Of a stretch of 64,000 bases of DNA, positions 17,665 to 27,169 are shown piece after piece; position 1 is the first letter of the stretch; each line of letters starts with the position of its first letter. The stretch spans positions 1 to 64,000 of the forward strand of contig SEEM01000004.1 of the NCBI GenBank assembly GCA_004144595.1. Reading direction: 5' to 3'. The notes under the pieces were generated by a model. It saw nothing but the letters and a program-made list of their open reading frames with translations, did not search any database and was not told where the DNA came from. The stretch comes from Hyphomicrobiales bacterium (GTDB taxonomy: Bacteria > Pseudomonadota > Alphaproteobacteria > Rhizobiales > Beijerinckiaceae). Both the position numbers and the translations under genes were made by a program.

Positions 17665-19262
17665 TACAGCAGCGCCCGCAAGGCTTCCGGCGTATCGACA
17701 TCAATGGCGATGGCCGGATCCTCGAAGGCGACATCGATGACGCGCTCTCCTGCTTCGTCGAGCAGCCGCCGCGCCCCACGGTCACCGCTCAAGAGCGACA
17801 CCGCCGGGAAGATCTCACGCGCCAGAAGCACCGGATTGCCGCGCTGGCCGAACAGGGTCGGCACCGCCGCCAGAGCTTCAGGCTGCCCGCGATGCGCCTC
17901 CATCAGGCGCTCGATCACCGCCGGCGTGACGTTCGGCATGTCGCCGAGCGAGATCACCGCCGCCGGAACCTCCGGCGGCAATGCGGCGACGCCGGCCTTG
18001 AGCGAACTCGCCAGGCCGGACGCGTAATCGAAATTGTGGACGAGGCGCACCGGCAGATCCGACAAGGCCGCCTCCACCTCGGCGCGCTGATGGCCGGTCA
18101 CGACGATGATCGGGCTCAGCCCCGCTTCGACCTGCGCCTCGACCGCATGGCGCAGGATCGGCTTGCCTCGCAAGGATTGCAGCAGCTTGTTCTCCGCGCC
18201 CATCCGCGTCGACAGCCCTGCTGCCAGAACGATGCCTGCGGGCGGCCCGCTTTCGCCTGCTCCCGGGGCGCGTGGCTGGGGCCGCGAGACGATCTCCATC
18301 AACAGGCCGCCGACCCCCATTTTCTGGACATCGCTGCGCCCGACCGGAATACGGGCGAGATAGCGCTGCAGCACCCAGTCGAAGCTGTTCTCCTTCGGCG
18401 AGCGGGCGCAGCCCGGCGCGCCGATCACCGGCTTGCCCGCGATGTGGCCGAGCATCAGCAGGTTGCCGGGGTCGACCGGCATGCCGAGATGCTCGACCTC
18501 GCCGCCAGCCTCGATCAGCGCCTGCGGGATCACATCCCGCCGGTCGGTGATGGCGGAGGCGCCGAAGACGACGATGATGTCGGCCGTCCCTGCCGCCTGT
18601 TCGGCGATGGCCACGGCCAGGGACCCCGCCTCATGCGGCACGCGCTTGTCCGCTGCCAGCACGGCTTCCGCCGGCTCCAGGCGGTCGCGCATGATGCGCA
18701 GGGTCTTGTCGACCACGCTCGGCTTCAGCCCCGGCAGCAGGGTCGAGATCACGGCCACGCGCGATGGGCGATAGGCCGCGACCGAGACAGGCGGCGCGTC
18801 GCCGAGCGCGTCGAGAGCCTGCTGCATCAAAGCCTGCGGAACCGCGTAGGGAATGATCTTCACCGTGGCGACGAGTTCACCGGCCACGACCGCCTTCAGC
18901 GCCGGCAGGGTGGCGACGGTGATCGCCTCATCCACCGCGTTGAAGGCGTCGATCGCCGCGACATCGATCCGCAGTACGCCGGCTTGGGTCGCAAACATAT
19001 TGACCCGCCCGGTGAAGGGCGGTTCCGCCATGATCGCATTGCCCACCATCCGCTCGGCCAGTCGCGCCGCCGCGGCATTCTCGTCGATATCGCCAGGCTC
19101 CAGCCGGACCGCGACGATCTCGGCGATACCCGCCGCCGCCAGCTTCGCAGCGATATCGACTGTGACGGCGGCGCCCTTCTTCACGATCGTCCCGTCGGCG
19201 CGAATGGTATGCGCGGCAATGCCGCCGACGGCATCCGCGATGGCGACAGGTCCGAATTTCAT
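17664..19262 (-). CDS. MoeA-like/MocA fusion: molybdopterin-binding and cytidylyltransferase protein
   Basis: The 532-residue protein joins two molybdenum cofactor modules. Residues 1 to about 330 resemble a MoeA/MogA-type molybdopterin-binding domain (VVFGASAITDRRDVIP near 230). Residues about 340-532 are a MobA/MocA-type nucleotidyltransferase with GIVLAAGLSTRMG as the NTP loop and ISLGDMPNVTP carrying the catalytic Asp. It would attach CMP to the cofactor for the molybdenum hydroxylase encoded upstream in the same direction. It starts nine bases after the XdhC C-half gene and is the last gene of the run. Confidence 0.88.
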   Translation of the reverse strand: MKFGPVAIADAVGGIAAHTIRADGTIVKKGAAVTVDIAAKLAAAGIAEIVAVRLEPGDIDENAAAARLAERMVGNAIMAEPPFTGRVNMFATQAGVLRIDVAAIDAFNAVDEAITVATLPALKAVVAGELVATVKIIPYAVPQALMQQALDALGDAPPVSVAAYRPSRVAVISTLLPGLKPSVVDKTLRIMRDRLEPAEAVLAADKRVPHEAGSLAVAIAEQAAGTADIIVVFGASAITDRRDVIPQALIEAGGEVEHLGMPVDPGNLLMLGHIAGKPVIGAPGCARSPKENSFDWVLQRYLARIPVGRSDVQKMGVGGLLMEIVSRPQPRAPGAGESGPPAGIVLAAGLSTRMGAENKLLQSLRGKPILRHAVEAQVEAGLSPIIVVTGHQRAEVEAALSDLPVRLVHNFDYASGLASSLKAGVAALPPEVPAAVISLGDMPNVTPAVIERLMEAHRGQPEALAAVPTLFGQRGNPVLLAREIFPAVSLLSGDRGARRLLDEAGERVIDVAFEDPAIAIDVDTPEALRALL

Positions 19263-19271
19263 CTCTGATCC

Positions 19272-19964
19272 TCAGGCCGGCTTGCGGCGCGGGCCGCGCA
19301 ACGTCGCGACGACCTCGGCCAGGATCGCGAGCGCAATCTCGGCCGGCGAGACCGCGCCGATATCCAGGCCAATCGGCGCTTGGATGCGATCGGTCGCCGT
19401 CTCGTCGAAACCGGCTGCCGTGAGGCGCTCCAGCCGCCTGCCATGCGTCTTCCGGCTGCCGAGCGCGCCGACGTAGAAGCATTCCGAGCGCAAGGCCTCG
19501 ACAAGGCCGGGATCGTCGATCTTCGGATCATGAGACAGCGCGACGAAAGCCGTGTAGGCGTCGAGCCCGATCCGCGGAAGCGCTTCCTCCGGCCATTCGG
19601 CAAGCAAGGTCACCTCGGGAAAGCGCTCCGGCGTGGCGAAGGCGGTGCGCGGATCGATCACCACGAGATCGAGATCGAGCGCCCGGGCCATCGGCGCCAT
19701 CGCCTGCGAGATATGAACGGCGCCGGTCACGACCACGCGCGGATGCGGCGCCTGCACGGTCAGGAAATAGGATGCCCCCTCGACCTCGACCATGCCACTC
19801 TTTCCGGAGCGCAATTGCCGCTCCAGCAGTTCCGCCAGCGGATCGGCGGCAATCGCGGCCTGCTTCACCAGGCGCTGCGTGGCGCCAGCGAGATCGCTCA
19901 CCAGCACGGCCGCGCGGCGCGCCTGCCGTTCTTCATTGAGCGCGGCGAGGGTCGAAAGCTCCAC
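19272..19964 (-). CDS. XdhC family protein, Rossmann C-terminal type
   Basis: The 230-residue protein ends with the XdhC Rossmann domain: VVVTGAVHISQAMA near residue 76 binds the cofactor or nucleotide, followed by VVIDPRTAF and YVGALGSRKTHGRR. XdhC/CoxI proteins bind and insert sulfurated molybdenum cofactor into molybdenum hydroxylases. The usual N-terminal XdhC/CoxI segment is encoded as a separate gene at 20599-20922, so the protein is split in two. It starts three bases after the LysE gene stop. Confidence 0.87.
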   Translation of the reverse strand: MELSTLAALNEERQARRAAVLVSDLAGATQRLVKQAAIAADPLAELLERQLRSGKSGMVEVEGASYFLTVQAPHPRVVVTGAVHISQAMAPMARALDLDLVVIDPRTAFATPERFPEVTLLAEWPEEALPRIGLDAYTAFVALSHDPKIDDPGLVEALRSECFYVGALGSRKTHGRRLERLTAAGFDETATDRIQAPIGLDIGAVSPAEIALAILAEVVATLRGPRRKPA

Positions 19965-19967
19965 GGC

Positions 19968-20597
19968 TCAGCTCCTGTCCGTCGCCAGCTTCAAGCCGAG
20001 CGCGATCATCAGCGAGCCGCCGATCCAGCGCCCGAAGGCGAAGCTCGCCCTGGTCTTCTTCATCGCCCCGACGACGAGCGAAGCGCCGAACACGGTGACC
20101 AGATCGGCCGAGGAAAAGGCGAAATTCACGATCGTGCCGAGGATGAGGAACTGCGCCCAGACCGGCAGCGAAGCGGCGGGATCGACGAACTGCGGCAACA
20201 GCGCGATGAAGAACAGCGCGACCTTCGGGTTCAGGATCTCGACGATGAAGGAATCGAGCAGAGCCCGCTTCACCGTCTTGGGCGGCGCCACCGGCTGGTC
20301 GGGGGAGCCCATGCGCGAGCGGATCATGCCGATGCCGATCCAGATCAGATAGAGCGCGCCCGCGATCTTCACGGCCATGTAGAGTTCCGGCACATGCTTG
20401 AACACGGCCGAAAGCCCGAAGGCGGCGGCGAAGACATGCAGGTAGCATCCGAGATGGATGCCCAGCATCGCCATAAGGCCGGCCTTGCGGCCATGGCTGA
20501 TCGTCTGGGCGGCGGTATAGAGCAGCGCCGGCCCTGGAAAATAGGCGACGAGGATCGTCACCGTCGCGAAGGCGACGAGGGTTTCCCAGGAGGCCAT
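19968..20597 (-). CDS. LysE/RhtB-family exporter
   Basis: The 209-residue inner-membrane protein has six hydrophobic segments and the family features VAYFPGPALLYTAAQT near residue 17 and EILNPKVALFFIALLPQF near 123. Family members export amino acids such as lysine, threonine or homoserine. It lies one base after the XdhC N-half gene and three bases before the XdhC C-half gene, inside the molybdenum hydroxylase operon, which suggests export of a substrate or product of that pathway. Confidence 0.9.
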   Translation of the reverse strand: MASWETLVAFATVTILVAYFPGPALLYTAAQTISHGRKAGLMAMLGIHLGCYLHVFAAAFGLSAVFKHVPELYMAVKIAGALYLIWIGIGMIRSRMGSPDQPVAPPKTVKRALLDSFIVEILNPKVALFFIALLPQFVDPAASLPVWAQFLILGTIVNFAFSSADLVTVFGASLVVGAMKKTRASFAFGRWIGGSLMIALGLKLATDRS

Positions 20598-20598
20598 C

Positions 20599-20922
<324 letters not shown>

Positions 20923-20960
20923 GATGGTGCCTCTCCTCAGCAACCTGTTCCAAGCGTCCC

Positions 20961-21055
20961 CGTCATGCTCGCCCTTGTGGCGAGCATCCACGCCTTGAAC
21001 ACCGCACTGCATCGATGAAGACGTTGATGGTCGGGACAAGCCCGACCATGACCGG
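20961..21055. repeat. Dispersed intergenic repeat family 2, copy 1
   Basis: The unit begins CGTCATGCTCGCCCTTGTGG, continues CGAGCATCCACGCCTTGAAC, and ends in TGGTCGGGACAAGCCCGACC ATGAC. Other copies are at 41284-41377 and 45341-45432. Both ends can fold back on themselves. It separates the CoxE gene from the XdhC/LysE/MoeA group. Confidence 0.7.
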
Positions 21056-21098
21056 TAGGGCCAGCCCTCTCAAAAGCAGGTGGGGGTGACATCATGCC

Positions 21099-22298
21099 TC
21101 AACCCGCCCGTTTCAACCACAGGCGCGGATCGCTCTCCCGCCCTGCATCCAGCGACAGCGCTGCGCAGAGATCGGCCATCGCCGCGAGATTATGGATCGG
21201 CCGGAACGAGTCGACATGGGGCAGCATCGCGCGGATTCCGCTCGCCCGCGCGGCGAATGCATCGTAGCGCAGGAGCGGATTGAGCCAGACGAGTTGCCGG
21301 CAGGAACGGTGCAACCTGTCCATCTCGAAGCCGAGGCTGTCGTCGAGATGCCGCTCCAGCCCGTCGGTGAAGAGCAGCACGATCGCCCCGCCCGCCAGCA
21401 CCCGGCGCGACCAGACGCGGTTGAAGTCATGCAGGGCGGTCGCGATGCGCGTCCCGCCTTCCCAGTCCGGCGCGGCCTTGCCGGCAAGAGCCAACGCCTC
21501 GTCGGGATCGCGCGCCCTCAGCATCCGCGAAACATTGGTCAGGCGCGTGCCGAAGACGAAGGAATGCACGCGCCGGCGCTTCTCGGTCAGCGCATGCAGG
21601 AAATGCAGGAAGATGCGCGAATACTCGGCCATCGAGCCGGAGATATCGACCAGCGCCACGATCGGCGGATGCACCTCGCGCCGCTCGCGGAAGGCGAGAT
21701 CGATCGATGCTCCACCGCCACGCAGCGACTGGCGGAAGGTCCGGCGCGGATCGATCCGGGCGCCGCGATGCGCCGGCCGGAAGCGGCGCGTCACGATGCT
21801 GTCGTCGGGCAGCCTGAGCTCCGCGATCAGGTGCTTGGCTCGCGCGATCTCGGCCGCGCTCATCTGCGCGAAATCGCGCGATTTCAACATCTCGCGGTCG
21901 GAGACGGTGAGCCGTGCCGTCAGTTCGGTCAGTTCCTTGGGCGGCTCGTCGTCACGCGGCGGCGGCGCGAAGGCTTCCGCTACCCGCAAAGCCCCGGCCT
22001 CCGCCTTCTCCGGCTGGCTGTCGGCGCGCGGCGAGACCGGTGACATCTGCGCCATGATCTTCTCGATCAGGTTGCGCCGCCGCCAGAACAGCCGAAAGGC
22101 CTGATCGTAGATGGGTGAATCCTCATGCTTCTTCACGAAGATCGCATGCAGCGCCCAATAGACGTCGTCGCGTCCGCCGAGCGCGCCGTCGCTCAGCGCC
22201 GCGATCGCCTCGACCACGGCACCCGGCCCGACCGGAAGCCCCGCCGCGCGCAGGGCGCGAGCGAAATAGGCGACGTTCTCGGCAAGCTTGCCGCTCAC
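21099..22298 (-). CDS. CoxE-type VWA domain protein
   Basis: The 399-residue protein carries a C-terminal von Willebrand A domain with the metal site DISGSM near residue 215 and the distal FTDGLERH. Together with the MoxR ATPase encoded upstream it forms the CoxD/CoxE pair known to mature the active site of cox-type molybdenum hydroxylases. The GTG start at 22298 overlaps the stop of the preceding gene (GTGA); the longer frame to 22403 is out of place inside that gene. Confidence 0.88.
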   Translation of the reverse strand: MSGKLAENVAYFARALRAAGLPVGPGAVVEAIAALSDGALGGRDDVYWALHAIFVKKHEDSPIYDQAFRLFWRRRNLIEKIMAQMSPVSPRADSQPEKAEAGALRVAEAFAPPPRDDEPPKELTELTARLTVSDREMLKSRDFAQMSAAEIARAKHLIAELRLPDDSIVTRRFRPAHRGARIDPRRTFRQSLRGGGASIDLAFRERREVHPPIVALVDISGSMAEYSRIFLHFLHALTEKRRRVHSFVFGTRLTNVSRMLRARDPDEALALAGKAAPDWEGGTRIATALHDFNRVWSRRVLAGGAIVLLFTDGLERHLDDSLGFEMDRLHRSCRQLVWLNPLLRYDAFAARASGIRAMLPHVDSFRPIHNLAAMADLCAALSLDAGRESDPRLWLKRAG

Positions 22299-22675
22299 GC
22301 GCCCCGCGTCTCCGTCATGAACACCTTCTGGGCGATCTGCCAGCGGCTCTCGATCTTCAGGAGGGAGAGAAGGTCGGTGAAATAGCGCGGCGGCATCTGA
22401 CACTTCACCTTGACCAGCGCCAGCGTCGGCCCGACGAGATCGATGGTCAGGATATGATCGTCGCGCTGCATGCCCGCCGCCTGCGGCGCCGGCCGGTTGC
22501 GCACGGCGTCAAGCCAGGCGTCGCGCGTCACGATCTGAATCGCGCCGTCGTCGCGCGCAGTGGTCAGGGCGCTGGTCGGATGGAAGACATGAGCGAGCTT
22601 CTCGGCATCGCCCTCGTAGAGCCCATCGAGATAGGTCCGGACCGTCGCCTCGACGGCCTTGATATCCGCATTCAT
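22295..22675 (-). CDS. Nuclear transport factor 2-like (SnoaL/lumazine-binding type) protein
   Basis: The 126-residue protein has the NTF2-like pattern: an N-terminal helix pair (VEATVRTYLDGLYEGDAEKL), then a sheet ending WQIAQKVFMTE. Such small cone-shaped folds bind ligands or act as simple enzymes; no catalytic residues can be assigned. It is sandwiched between the MoxR and CoxE genes, overlapping the latter by four bases. GAGAGGTG precedes the ATG. Confidence 0.78.
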   Translation of the reverse strand: MNADIKAVEATVRTYLDGLYEGDAEKLAHVFHPTSALTTARDDGAIQIVTRDAWLDAVRNRPAPQAAGMQRDDHILTIDLVGPTLALVKVKCQMPPRYFTDLLSLLKIESRWQIAQKVFMTETRGA

Positions 22676-22707
22676 GGCAGCACCTCTCGCTTCGCGGCGC
22701 CCAAAGC

Positions 22708-23622
22708 TTAGCGCCCCGCCTCCGCCTTGGCCCGATCCAGAAGCTCCTTCACCTGCGAGCCCTGCATCGCCTGGATATCGTCCTGGTATTTCAGCAGAGC
22801 GCCCAGCGTATCCGAAACGATGGCCGGATCGAGCGCGACCGCATCGAGTTCGATCAGCGCCGTCGCCCAGTCCAGCGTCTCGGCGACTCCCGGCGCCTTG
22901 AACAACTCCTCCTTGCGGATCGCCTGAACGAAGGCGACGAGTTGCTTGGAGAGTTTGGCCGGAGCCTCCGGCACCTTCGCCTTCAGGATCGCGAGCTCGC
23001 GCGCCGCGTCGGGATAGCCGACCCAGTGATAGAGGCAGCGGCGCTTCAAGGCGTCGTGGATCTCGCGGGTACGGTTCGAGGTCAGGATCACGATCGGCGG
23101 CTCGGCGGCCCGGATCGTGCCCAGTTCGGGGATCGTTACCTGCGCGTCGGCCAGCACCTCGAGCAGGAAGGCCTCGAAGGCCTCGTCGGTGCGGTCGAGT
23201 TCGTCGATAAGCAGGATCGGCGCCCCGCCCTCCTGCGGCTCCAGAGCCTGCAACAGCGGCCGCTTCACCAGATATTTCTCGGAGAAGATATCGCCTTCGA
23301 GCCGTTCGCGGTCCCCCGCAGAGCCGCCGGCCTCCGCCAGCCGGATCGCCATCATCTGCCCGGCATAGTTCCACTCGTAGACGGCAGAGCCTAGGTCGAG
23401 CCCCTCATAGCATTGCAACCGGATCAACCGGCGGCCAAGCCCTGCCGCCAGAACCTTGGCGATCTCGGTCTTGCCGGTGCCGGCCTCGCCCTCCAGCAGC
23501 AGCGGCCGCTTCATCCTGAGCGCCAGGAACAGCACGGTTGCGAGAGCGCGGTCGGCGACATAGCCCTGCGACTGAAGCAGCGCGAGCGTGGCGTCGATCG
23601 AGGAAGGCAGTGGGCTGGACAT
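22708..23622 (-). CDS. CoxD-type MoxR AAA+ ATPase
   Basis: The 304-residue AAA+ protein has Walker A LLLEGEAGTGKTEIAK near residue 40, Walker B ILLIDELDRTD near 135 and the sensor-1 segment VILTSNRTREI. CoxD is a MoxR-class chaperone that, with the VWA protein CoxE, activates the molybdenum hydroxylase. MSSPLP at 23622 is the assumed start; its ribosome site is weak, and GTG/ATG codons upstream would enter a repeat. Confidence 0.9.
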   Translation of the reverse strand: MSSPLPSSIDATLALLQSQGYVADRALATVLFLALRMKRPLLLEGEAGTGKTEIAKVLAAGLGRRLIRLQCYEGLDLGSAVYEWNYAGQMMAIRLAEAGGSAGDRERLEGDIFSEKYLVKRPLLQALEPQEGGAPILLIDELDRTDEAFEAFLLEVLADAQVTIPELGTIRAAEPPIVILTSNRTREIHDALKRRCLYHWVGYPDAARELAILKAKVPEAPAKLSKQLVAFVQAIRKEELFKAPGVAETLDWATALIELDAVALDPAIVSDTLGALLKYQDDIQAMQGSQVKELLDRAKAEAGR

Positions 23623-23629
23623 CAAGACA

Positions 23630-23718
23630 CACGTCATGCCGAGGCTTGACCCGGGCATCTCTGGGGAATGAGCGATGAGCTAGGCTTGGAAGAGATGGCC
23701 GGGTCAAGTCCCGGAGAC
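23630..23718. repeat. Inverted-repeat intergenic element, related to family 2
   Basis: CGTCATGCCGAGGCTTGACCC near 23634 and GGCCGGGTCAAGTCCCGG near 23700 form loosely complementary arms. The layout resembles the family 2 units but the centre differs. Confidence 0.4.
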
Positions 23719-23733
23719 GGCGGCCGGCAAGCG

Positions 23734-23877
23734 ACCTTCTCCCCCTGCGGGAGAAGGTGCCGGGAGACGGTTGAGGGGTCTCACGACGCAGATCGCAAGC
23801 TGCCCTCAATTTTCCAAACCTGCACGACCCCTCATCCCGCCCTGCGGGCCACCTTCTCCCACAAGGGGGAGAAGGGA
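23734..23877. repeat. REP-like inverted repeat family 3, copy 1
   Basis: ACCTTCTCCCCCTGCGGGAG (from 23734) and the segment ending GAGGGGTC (23780) are mirrored by GACCCCTC (from 23826) and CTGCGGGCCACCTTCTCCC. Each arm can also fold alone. A related element lies at 46703-46856. It lies between the FAD-subunit and CoxD genes and contains no gene. Confidence 0.6.
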
Positions 23878-23887
23878 AGGCCCGCCC

Positions 23888-24691
23888 CTATTTTCCCGTC
23901 GCCTGCGCGACGGCCTGCTTGGCCATCACGCCGATCAGATGGGCGCGGTACTCGGCGTCGGCATGGATATCGCCATTGATGCCCTTGGCGGTGTGCTTCA
24001 GACCATCCAGCGATTTCGGCGCGAAGCGCGCCTTCAGCGCGGCCTCGGCCTCGGGCCAACGGAAGACGCCGCCCTCTCCAGCCCCCGTCACGGTGACGCG
24101 GATCTCGCTGCCGCGCTTGGCGACGAAGACGCCGACCATGGCATAGCGCGAGGCCGGGTTGCGGAACTTGGCATAGCCTGCCTTCGAAACCATCGGGAAT
24201 GAGACCTTGGTGACGATCTCGCCTTCGTCGAGCGCGGTCTCGTAGAGTCCCGTGAAAAACTCTTCCGCCGTCAGCTTGCGCTTGTTGGTGACGACGGTGG
24301 CGCCGAGTGCCAGCAGAGCCGCCGGATAATCCGCCGCCGGGTCGTTATTGGCGACCGAGCCTCCGATCGTGCCGCGATAGCGCACGGCGGGATCGCCGAT
24401 GCTGCTGGCAAGGAAAGCGAGCGCGGGAATCGCTTGCTGCACCTCGGCCGAGTTCGCGACTTCCCCGTGGGTCGTCATCGCACCGATGACGATGTTGCGG
24501 CCCTTGACCGCGATGCCTTTTAGGTCGGCGCAGGCGCCGAGATCAACGAGTGCCGTCGGCGAGGCCAGCCGCTGCTTCATCGTCGGCAGCAGAGTGTGCC
24601 CGCCGGCCAGGAGCTTGGCGTCCTCCTTCTTGGCGAGGAGCGTCGCCGCCTGCCGGGCGCTGGTGGGCTTGTGATAGGTGAAAGCGTACAT
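23888..24691 (-). CDS. Molybdenum hydroxylase FAD-binding subunit (CoxM-like)
   Basis: The 267-residue subunit belongs to the xanthine dehydrogenase/CO dehydrogenase medium-chain family. The two FAD loops are LLAGGHTLLPTMKQR near residue 27 and TIGGSVANNDPAADYP near 108. It passes electrons from the 2Fe-2S subunit to FAD. It starts 17 bases after the large-subunit gene and is co-transcribed with it. Confidence 0.92.
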   Translation of the reverse strand: MYAFTYHKPTSARQAATLLAKKEDAKLLAGGHTLLPTMKQRLASPTALVDLGACADLKGIAVKGRNIVIGAMTTHGEVANSAEVQQAIPALAFLASSIGDPAVRYRGTIGGSVANNDPAADYPAALLALGATVVTNKRKLTAEEFFTGLYETALDEGEIVTKVSFPMVSKAGYAKFRNPASRYAMVGVFVAKRGSEIRVTVTGAGEGGVFRWPEAEAALKARFAPKSLDGLKHTAKGINGDIHADAEYRAHLIGVMAKQAVAQATGK

Positions 24692-24708
24692 CGACTTGTC
24701 CTCTCAGC

Positions 24709-27072
24709 TCACTCGGCCGCCTGGCGGCTGATCGATTTCTGCACTGCGCGCCAGACCGCCTGCGGCGTCGCCGGCATCGCGATATCCTCGTGGCCGAGCG
24801 CGTCGGTGATGGCGTTGATGACGGCGGGCGGCGACGCGATGGCTCCGGCCTCGCCGCAGCCCTTGATGCCCAGCGGATTCGACGGGCACGGCGTCACTGT
24901 CATGCCGACATCGAAGGATGGCAGGTCGTCGGCGCGCGGCATGGTGTAATCCATGAAGCTCGCGGTCACCAGCTGGCCGTCGCTGTTATAGCGGGCGCCT
25001 TCCAGTAGCGCCTGTCCGACGCCTTGCGCGATGCCGCCATGGACCTGCCCCTCGACGATCATCGGGTTGATGACATTGCCGAAATCGTCGACGGCGGCCC
25101 AGCGCTCGATCTTTGTCACACCGGTCTCGGGATCGATCTCGACCTCGCAGATATGGACGCCGGCCGGGAAGGTGAAGTTGGTCGGGTCGTAGAAAGCCCC
25201 CTCCTTCAGCCCCGGCTCCAGCTCCTGCCCGTTGAACTTGTGCGCGACATAGGCCTGCAAGGCGCAGGAGCCGAAATCGAGCTTCCGATCTGTGCCTTTG
25301 ACACTGAAATGCCCGTCCGCGAAATCAATATCGGCCTCGTCGGCCTCCAGCACATGGGCGGCGACCTTCTTTCCCTTGGCGATGACCTTGTCGAGAGCCT
25401 TGAAGATCGCGGACATGCCGACCGCGCCGGAGCGCGAGCCATAGGTCCCCATGCCCATCTGCACCTTGTCGGTGTCGCCATGGATGATCGAGACGTTGTC
25501 GATGGGGATGCCGAGACGATCCGAGACAAGCTGGGCGAAGGTCGTCTCATGGCCCTGGCCGTGGCTGTGCGAGCCGGTGAGCACCTCGACAGTGCCGACC
25601 GGATTGACCCGCACCTCGGCCGATTCCCACAAGCCGACGCCGGCACCGAGCGAACCCACCGCAGCGGACGGCGCGATGCCGCAGGCCTCGATATAGGAGG
25701 AGAAGCCGATGCCGCGCAGCTTGCCGGCTCGGGCTGAGTCCCGCTTGCGCTTGCCGATGCCCTTGTAGTCGATGATCTCGAGCGCCTTCTTCAGCGAGGC
25801 GCCGTAATTGCCGGTGTCGTACATCATGATGACCGGCGTCTGGTGCGGGAACTTCTTGATGTAGTTCTGCATCCGGAATTTGGCGGGGTCCTTGCCGAGC
25901 TGGCGCGCGGTGATCTCGATCAGCCGCTCGACCACGAAGGTCGCCTCCGGCCGTCCGGCGCCGCGATAGGCGTCGACCGGGGCTGTGTTGGTGTAGACCG
26001 CGTCGACCTCGCAATAGATCGCCGGGATATCGTACTGGCCCGAGAGCAGCGGCGCGTAGAGATAGGTCGGCACCGAGGACGAGAAAGTCGAGAGATAGGC
26101 GCCGAGATTGGCCGTGGTGTGCACGCGCATGCCGAGGATCTTGCCATCCGCATCGGTCGCGAGCTCCGCATGGGTGACGTGGTCGCGGCCATGAGCGTCG
26201 GAGAGGAAGGCTTCCGTCCGGTCCGCCGTCCACTTCACCGGCCGTCCGACCTTCTTCGCCGCCCAGACGCAGACCGTCTCTTCGGCATAGATGAAGATCT
26301 TCGAGCCGAAGCCGCCGCCGACATCCGGCGCGATCACCCTCAGCTTGTTCTCCGGCGCGATGCCGATGAAGGCCGAGAGCACGAGCCGCGCGACATGCGG
26401 GTTCTGGCTGGTGGTGTAGAGCGTGAAGATGCCGTCGCCGGCATCGTAGTCGCCCACGGCAGCCCGCGGCTCCATTGCGTTGGGCACGAGGCGGTTGTTG
26501 ACGAGATCGATCTTCGTGACGTGCCTGGCGGCCTTGAAGGCCATCTCGGTCGCATCCTTGTCGCCGAGATGCCAGTTGAACACGCTGTTGTCGGGCGCCT
26601 CGTCATGGACCACCGTCTTGGCGCCGACAGCCGTGGCGGTATCGACCACCGCCGGCAGCTCCTGGTAGTCCACCGCAATCGCCTCGGCGGCATCTCTTGC
26701 CTCAGCCAGCGTCTCCGCCACCACCACGGCGACATGGTCGCCGACATAGCGCACCTTGCCTTGCGCCAGCGCCGGATGCGGACCCGCGCGCATCGGCGAG
26801 CCGTCCTTGTTGTGGATCATCCAGCCGCAGATCAGTCCGCCGATCTTGTCGGTGGCCAGGTCGTCCCCCGTGAAGATGCCGAGGACGCCCGGCATGCCGG
26901 CGGCGGCCGTGATGTCGACCGAGCCGATCTTCGCATGCGCATGCGGCGAACGCAGGAAATAGGCATGCGCCTGGCCCGGACGGTTGACGTCGTCGGTGTA
27001 GCGGCCCTGGCCTGTGATGAAACGGTGATCTTCCTTGCGGCGAACTGCGGCGCCGATTCCGGTAGCGGACAT
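24709..27072 (-). CDS. Molybdenum hydroxylase large subunit, form II CoxL type
   Basis: The 787-residue subunit holds the molybdopterin cytosine dinucleotide active site. The active-site loop reads AYRGAGR (about residues 367-373), the form II signature, not the AYxCSFR motif with the copper-binding cysteine of true aerobic CO dehydrogenase. A Q-rich loop GSHSHGQGHETTF and the catalytic-Glu region GCGEAGAI near the C-terminus are present. So it is a hydroxylase of the CO dehydrogenase/xanthine dehydrogenase superfamily with an unknown substrate. Start at 27072 has AGGAGGG nine bases upstream. Confidence 0.93.
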   Translation of the reverse strand: MSATGIGAAVRRKEDHRFITGQGRYTDDVNRPGQAHAYFLRSPHAHAKIGSVDITAAAGMPGVLGIFTGDDLATDKIGGLICGWMIHNKDGSPMRAGPHPALAQGKVRYVGDHVAVVVAETLAEARDAAEAIAVDYQELPAVVDTATAVGAKTVVHDEAPDNSVFNWHLGDKDATEMAFKAARHVTKIDLVNNRLVPNAMEPRAAVGDYDAGDGIFTLYTTSQNPHVARLVLSAFIGIAPENKLRVIAPDVGGGFGSKIFIYAEETVCVWAAKKVGRPVKWTADRTEAFLSDAHGRDHVTHAELATDADGKILGMRVHTTANLGAYLSTFSSSVPTYLYAPLLSGQYDIPAIYCEVDAVYTNTAPVDAYRGAGRPEATFVVERLIEITARQLGKDPAKFRMQNYIKKFPHQTPVIMMYDTGNYGASLKKALEIIDYKGIGKRKRDSARAGKLRGIGFSSYIEACGIAPSAAVGSLGAGVGLWESAEVRVNPVGTVEVLTGSHSHGQGHETTFAQLVSDRLGIPIDNVSIIHGDTDKVQMGMGTYGSRSGAVGMSAIFKALDKVIAKGKKVAAHVLEADEADIDFADGHFSVKGTDRKLDFGSCALQAYVAHKFNGQELEPGLKEGAFYDPTNFTFPAGVHICEVEIDPETGVTKIERWAAVDDFGNVINPMIVEGQVHGGIAQGVGQALLEGARYNSDGQLVTASFMDYTMPRADDLPSFDVGMTVTPCPSNPLGIKGCGEAGAIASPPAVINAITDALGHEDIAMPATPQAVWRAVQKSISRQAAE

Positions 27073-27169
27073 GGTGTTCCCTCCTCGCACGGCACCTCTG
27101 GCGGGCGCCTCATTGCCTGGAACGCAAGACAGACGGGAAACGCGCGCCCACAAGGCGCGGGCAGATGCC

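Noticed and set aside
24709-27072. Annotation as true aerobic CO dehydrogenase
   Set aside because: The active-site loop is AYRGAGR without the copper-binding Cys of form I CoxL.
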